From the NCBI GenBank assembly GCA_018648445.1, contig JABGRG010000135.1, forward strand, positions 1 to 8,957: a stretch of 8,957 bases of DNA, given 5' to 3'. The position numbers and the translations under genes are program-made. Below, piece after piece: positions 6,149 to 8,957 of the stretch. Position 1 is the stretch's first letter; each line of letters opens with the position of its first letter. The stretch comes from Rhodospirillales bacterium (lineage in GTDB: Bacteria; Pseudomonadota; Alphaproteobacteria; Rhodospirillales_A; JACZKS01). The notes beneath the pieces were generated by a model. That model ran no database searches. It was not told the DNA's origin and saw nothing but the letters and a program-made list of their open reading frames with translations.

Positions 6149-6841
6149 ATGGCACTACAAACCAATGACGGATTGGGAGCGCTGACGCAGCTTCGGGCCT
6201 TTCTGGCGCAGGAAGGTTTCCCGCCCAACACGAAGCTGCCGCCGGAGCGCGAATTTCGAAATATCCTCGGCGTGTCGCGTGGCGACTTGCGAAAAGCGCT
6301 GGCGGTTCTGGAAGGCGAGGGCGAGGTCTGGCGTCATGTCGGCAAGGGAACCTTCATTGGCACCAAACCAGCCGAAGATATGTTCTCGTTTTCCACCATT
6401 TCCGAACAAACCAGCCCCGCCGAGGTCATACGCACCCGCATCATTATCGAGCCCGTGATCGCTCGCGAAGCAGCCATTCAAGCGACCGCCGATAACATCC
6501 GGGAAATGCGCGGTTGCCTGAAGGGATCGCGCGAAGCGCGCTCGTGGCGGCAGTATGAAAGCTGGGACAACAAACTGCACTCAGCCATTGCGGCAGCGAC
6601 GCGAAACACGCTTCTGGTATCCATGTGCGGGACCATGAACACGGTACGCCGCGCCGTGGTCTGGGGCCAGTTGCGCCCCAACAAGGTCAAGCCGCCCGCC
6701 AATCACCATAGTTTCGCCGAGCACGAAGCCATCGTCGATGCCATCGAACAACGAGACATGCAACAAGCCGCCGACCGGATGCGTTGCCACCTGGTCTCGG
6801 TTCAGCAAGCTATCCTGGAGATTCAGAAAAACGCGGAATGA
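6149..6841 (+). CDS. GntR-family transcriptional regulator, FadR/FCD subfamily
   Basis: A DNA-binding regulator of 230 residues, the normal size for this subfamily. The N-terminal winged helix-turn-helix spans about 29-71: LPPEREFRNILGVSRGDLRKAL, then LEGEGEVWRHVGKGTFI, the standard recognition helix and wing. The C-terminal FCD ligand domain follows: EVIRTRIIIEP (92-102), then D140 and H144 in WDNKLHSAI, H192 in FAEHEAI and H214 in MRCHL. These are the four residues that bind a metal in FCD domains and help hold a carboxylate effector; all are present. GGGGAAG before the ATG supports this start. Placed divergently from tctC and 17 bases ahead of the aldo/keto reductase, it probably controls both transcripts in response to the imported acid or a product. 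Confidence 0.95.
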   Translation: MALQTNDGLGALTQLRAFLAQEGFPPNTKLPPEREFRNILGVSRGDLRKALAVLEGEGEVWRHVGKGTFIGTKPAEDMFSFSTISEQTSPAEVIRTRIIIEPVIAREAAIQATADNIREMRGCLKGSREARSWRQYESWDNKLHSAIAAATRNTLLVSMCGTMNTVRRAVVWGQLRPNKVKPPANHHSFAEHEAIVDAIEQRDMQQAADRMRCHLVSVQQAILEIQKNAE

Positions 6842-6858
6842 CGTAAAGAGAGGACAAA

Positions 6859-7842
6859 ATGCAAACTCGGAAACTGGGCGGACAAGGACTGCAGGTTCCT
6901 GCCATCGGGTTGGGCTGCATGGGAATGTCCATCGCCTATGGGCTAAAGGATGACACGGAATCCATTGCCACCATGCACCGGGCCATGGAGCTTGGGGCCG
7001 CGTTTCTGGATACCTCGGACGCCTACGGCAGCGGCAAGAACGAAGACTTGCTGGCCAAGGCCCTGGAAGGCAAGCGCGATCAGGTCATCCTGGCAACCAA
7101 GTTCGGCAACCTTCGCCTTGCGGATGGAACCCGCGCCGTCAGCGGCAAGCCCGACCACGTGCAAAGTGCGTGCGAGCAAAGCCTGAAACGCCTGAATACC
7201 GACGTCATCGACCTTTACTACCAGCACCGGGTCGACCCCGACACGCCTATTGAGGACACCGTCGGCGCCATGTCGCGTCTGATCGAACAGGGCAAGGTGC
7301 GATACCTTGGACTGTCGGAAGCCGGGCCCGACACCATCCGCCGCGCCCACGCCACCTACCCCATTTCAGCGCTGCAAACCGAATATTCCCTGTGGACCCG
7401 CGACGCCGAGGCCGAGTTGCTGCCGCTGTGCCGGGAACTGGGCATTGGCTACGTCGCCTATTCACCGGTGGGGCGAGGATTTTTGACCGCGACCATCCGC
7501 AATCCCGCCGATATGGTCGACACCGACCGCCGCCACGACCATCCGCGGTTTTCGGCCGAAAACATCGAAACCAACTCGGCCCTTCTTCCGGTTTTGGAAG
7601 AAATCGCGGCGGCCCGCGGCGCCACGGCGGCCCAGATCGCCATCGCCTGGGTACTGGCGCAGGGCGACGATATCGTTCCCATCCCCGGGACCAAGCGACG
7701 CACGTACCTGGAACAGAACCTTGCCTCAGCCGACGTGAAGCTGAGTGCCGACGACTTCGCCAAGCTGGCGGCTGTCTTTACGCCCGGTGTCACGGCGGGA
7801 ACCCGCTATCCGGCCAAGCAGATGACCAAGATCGGCATCTAA
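6859..7842 (+). CDS. Aldo/keto reductase
   Basis: NAD(P)H-dependent cytoplasmic oxidoreductase that interconverts an aldehyde or ketone and an alcohol. The 327 residues form the usual (beta/alpha)8 barrel. Motifs are [20 protein letters not shown] (4-23), [17 protein letters not shown] (49-65), ILATKFG (77-83), [10 protein letters not shown] (117-126) and [15 protein letters not shown] near the C-terminus, which binds the cofactor 2'-phosphate region. The catalytic tetrad is complete: D51, Y56, K81 and H123. It resembles the AKR11/AKR13-type reductases related to YajO/IolS rather than the beta-subunit potassium channel group. GAGAGGA lies just before the ATG. It follows the GntR gene by 17 bases and precedes the Pht5-like gene by 3 bases, so the three are almost certainly one operon. 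The physiological substrate is not identifiable. Confidence 0.96.
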   Translation: MQTRKLGGQGLQVPAIGLGCMGMSIAYGLKDDTESIATMHRAMELGAAFLDTSDAYGSGKNEDLLAKALEGKRDQVILATKFGNLRLADGTRAVSGKPDHVQSACEQSLKRLNTDVIDLYYQHRVDPDTPIEDTVGAMSRLIEQGKVRYLGLSEAGPDTIRRAHATYPISALQTEYSLWTRDAEAELLPLCRELGIGYVAYSPVGRGFLTATIRNPADMVDTDRRHDHPRFSAENIETNSALLPVLEEIAAARGATAAQIAIAWVLAQGDDIVPIPGTKRRTYLEQNLASADVKLSADDFAKLAAVFTPGVTAGTRYPAKQMTKIGI

Positions 7843-7845
7843 TTC

Positions 7846-8820
7846 ATGGCCGAACTCACCATTACGCTGGGCTGCTGGAAGTACGACCGCGCCCGACCCA
7901 TTATCGACGGCCGCATCGGCGTTGAGGGCTGCACCGTCGCGCCCATCGTGTTGCCGACTTCGGAGTTGTTCCCGCGCGCCGTTCAGCGCCAGGAATTCGA
8001 CGTTTCCGAACTGTCGGTCAGCAGCCATATCCTGCAGGTCAGCCGGGGCGAAGCGGCCTACGTGGCCATTCCCGTTTTCCCGTCCCGCTCCTTTCGCCAT
8101 GCCTGCATCTACGTGCGCTCCGACCGTGGCATCAACAGCCCGAAAGACCTGGAAGGCAAGGTCGTCGGCGTGCCCGAATACCAGATGACCCTGGCCCTGT
8201 GGCTGCGCGGCATCCTGCAGGACGTCTACGGCGTCGATTTCAGAACGCTGCACTACCGCACCGGTGGAACCAACGTGGCCGGGCGCAAGGAACGCCTGCC
8301 GCTGAAACTCCCTGCCCACATGGACTGCCGGCCGATCCCGCCCGACCAATGCCTCAACGATCTTTTGGTTACGGGTGAGCTTGACGCCATCATGACGCCC
8401 ATGCCGCCCACCGCCTTCACCGAAGGCTCGCCGCTCGTACGCCGTCTGTTCAATGACGTCGCCACCGTGGAACGTGACTACTACCGCGAAACCGGCTTCT
8501 TTCCCATCATGCACGTGGTCGGCGTGCGACGCACCCTGGCCGAACAACACCCGTGGCTGCCCGGCGCGGTGTTCGATGCCTTCGCCGCCGCCAAAGATAT
8601 GGCCGTGGCCGAGCTGGACGACATTGCGCGCGGCAATGCCAACCGCATCACCCTGCCGTGGTTCGCCGCCGAATGGGAAGCCACCCGGAACCTTATGGGG
8701 CAAGACTTCTGGCCCTACGGCCTGCCCGCCAACCGCGCCGAGTTGGAAACCCTGTGCCGCTATTCGTCCGAACAATATTTGGCCGAACGCGCCGTCACGG
8801 TGGATGAAATCTTCAAATAG
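7846..8820 (+). CDS. 4,5-dihydroxyphthalate decarboxylase (Pht5)-like protein
   Basis: A 324-residue protein without a signal peptide, of the family named after 4,5-dihydroxyphthalate decarboxylase, which has a periplasmic-binding-protein fold. Diagnostic stretches are SELSVSSHI (54-62), PVFPSRSFRHACIYVRSD (76-93), GINSPKDLEGKVVGVPEYQM (95-114), LWLRGILQDVYGVD (118-131) and LLVTGELDAIMTP (173-185). Family members include the phthalate-pathway decarboxylase and many proteins annotated only as ABC substrate-binding proteins, so the name does not prove decarboxylase activity. There is no ABC permease or ATPase nearby and no export signal, which favours an intracellular enzyme or binder. The ATG lies 3 bases after the aldo/keto reductase stop and has only a weak ribosome binding site, suggesting translational coupling. 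It is the last gene of the GntR-led operon. Confidence 0.87.
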   Translation: MAELTITLGCWKYDRARPIIDGRIGVEGCTVAPIVLPTSELFPRAVQRQEFDVSELSVSSHILQVSRGEAAYVAIPVFPSRSFRHACIYVRSDRGINSPKDLEGKVVGVPEYQMTLALWLRGILQDVYGVDFRTLHYRTGGTNVAGRKERLPLKLPAHMDCRPIPPDQCLNDLLVTGELDAIMTPMPPTAFTEGSPLVRRLFNDVATVERDYYRETGFFPIMHVVGVRRTLAEQHPWLPGAVFDAFAAAKDMAVAELDDIARGNANRITLPWFAAEWEATRNLMGQDFWPYGLPANRAELETLCRYSSEQYLAERAVTVDEIFK

Positions 8821-8957
8821 CCCAATCCACCAAAGATGACGATTTTCCGTCCACCGGGATGCCCGACAGTTCTTTGAAAACAAAAAGAATGACCGGGCTC
8901 CGCACAGACCCGCAAAGGGACCCGGCCCCTTTGATCCCGTTGATCCAGGCGGACGAG
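8813..8957 (-). CDS. Possible 3' end of a convergent gene (partial, uncertain)
   Basis: One minus-strand frame is open from the right edge to a TGA at 8815-8813, giving about 47 residues ending GIPVDGKSSSLVDWAI. It has the highest GC at third codon positions of the three minus frames by eye, as expected for real coding in this DNA. However, all three minus frames are open here, the tail overlaps the Pht5-like gene by 8 bases, and I recognise no family. The alternative is simply intergenic DNA. Confidence 0.25.
   Translation of the reverse strand, partial: SSAWINGIKGAGSLCGSVRSPVILFVFKELSGIPVDGKSSSLVDWAI

Noticed and set aside
7726..8883. A 385-codon minus-strand open frame opposite the Pht5-like gene
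   Set aside because: The plus strand encodes clear family motifs throughout; the antisense product is low-complexity in Gly, His and Gln and lacks recognisable domains.
8914..8932. Inverted repeat AAAGGG/CCCTTT as a terminator of the plus-strand operon
   Set aside because: The stem is only six pairs, half of them A-T, and it is followed by GATCCCG rather than a U-tract.

Overview
The window looks like chromosomal DNA from a free-living Gram-negative proteobacterium. An alphaproteobacterium of the Rhodospirillales type is the best guess. The reasons are moderately high GC, a complete tripartite tricarboxylate transporter (TTT) of the kind abundant in that class, an FCD-type GntR regulator, and mostly catabolic gene content. 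The assignment is inferred from content; no rRNA or other phylogenetic marker is present. There are no tRNAs, rRNAs, IS elements, CRISPR arrays or phage genes.

Layout from left to right. (1) Positions 1-2015, minus strand: a two-gene operon of a six-repeat LVIVD beta-propeller protein and, five bases after its stop, an enolase-superfamily acid-sugar dehydratase (galactonate-dehydratase-like) that runs off the left edge. (2) Positions 2089-2784, plus strand: a ModA-like type 2 periplasmic-binding-fold protein without a signal peptide, divergent from the propeller gene and preceded by a good sigma70-like promoter. (3) Positions 2787-5950, minus strand: a TTT operon in the order tctC-tctB-tctA. 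tctC carries a twin-arginine signal, a GC-rich stem-loop separates tctC from tctB, and tctB and tctA overlap as TAATG. (4) Positions 5951-6148: a divergent control region with a FadR-like operator candidate inside a promoter spacer. (5) Positions 6149-8820, plus strand: a compact run of an FCD-type GntR regulator, an aldo/keto reductase and a protein of the 4,5-dihydroxyphthalate decarboxylase (Pht5)-like family. The last 137 bases hold no confident gene.

The simplest functional reading is a regulated module for uptake and catabolism of an organic acid. The TTT system would import a carboxylate, the GntR protein would sense it or a metabolite and control the divergent promoters, and the dehydratase, aldo/keto reductase and Pht5-like protein would process it. 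The substrate cannot be read from the sequence. The least ordinary items are the LVIVD propeller, which carries an internal segment resembling sigma70 region 3 and is tightly coupled to a dehydratase, and two intracellular binding-protein-fold proteins with no cognate ABC permease nearby.
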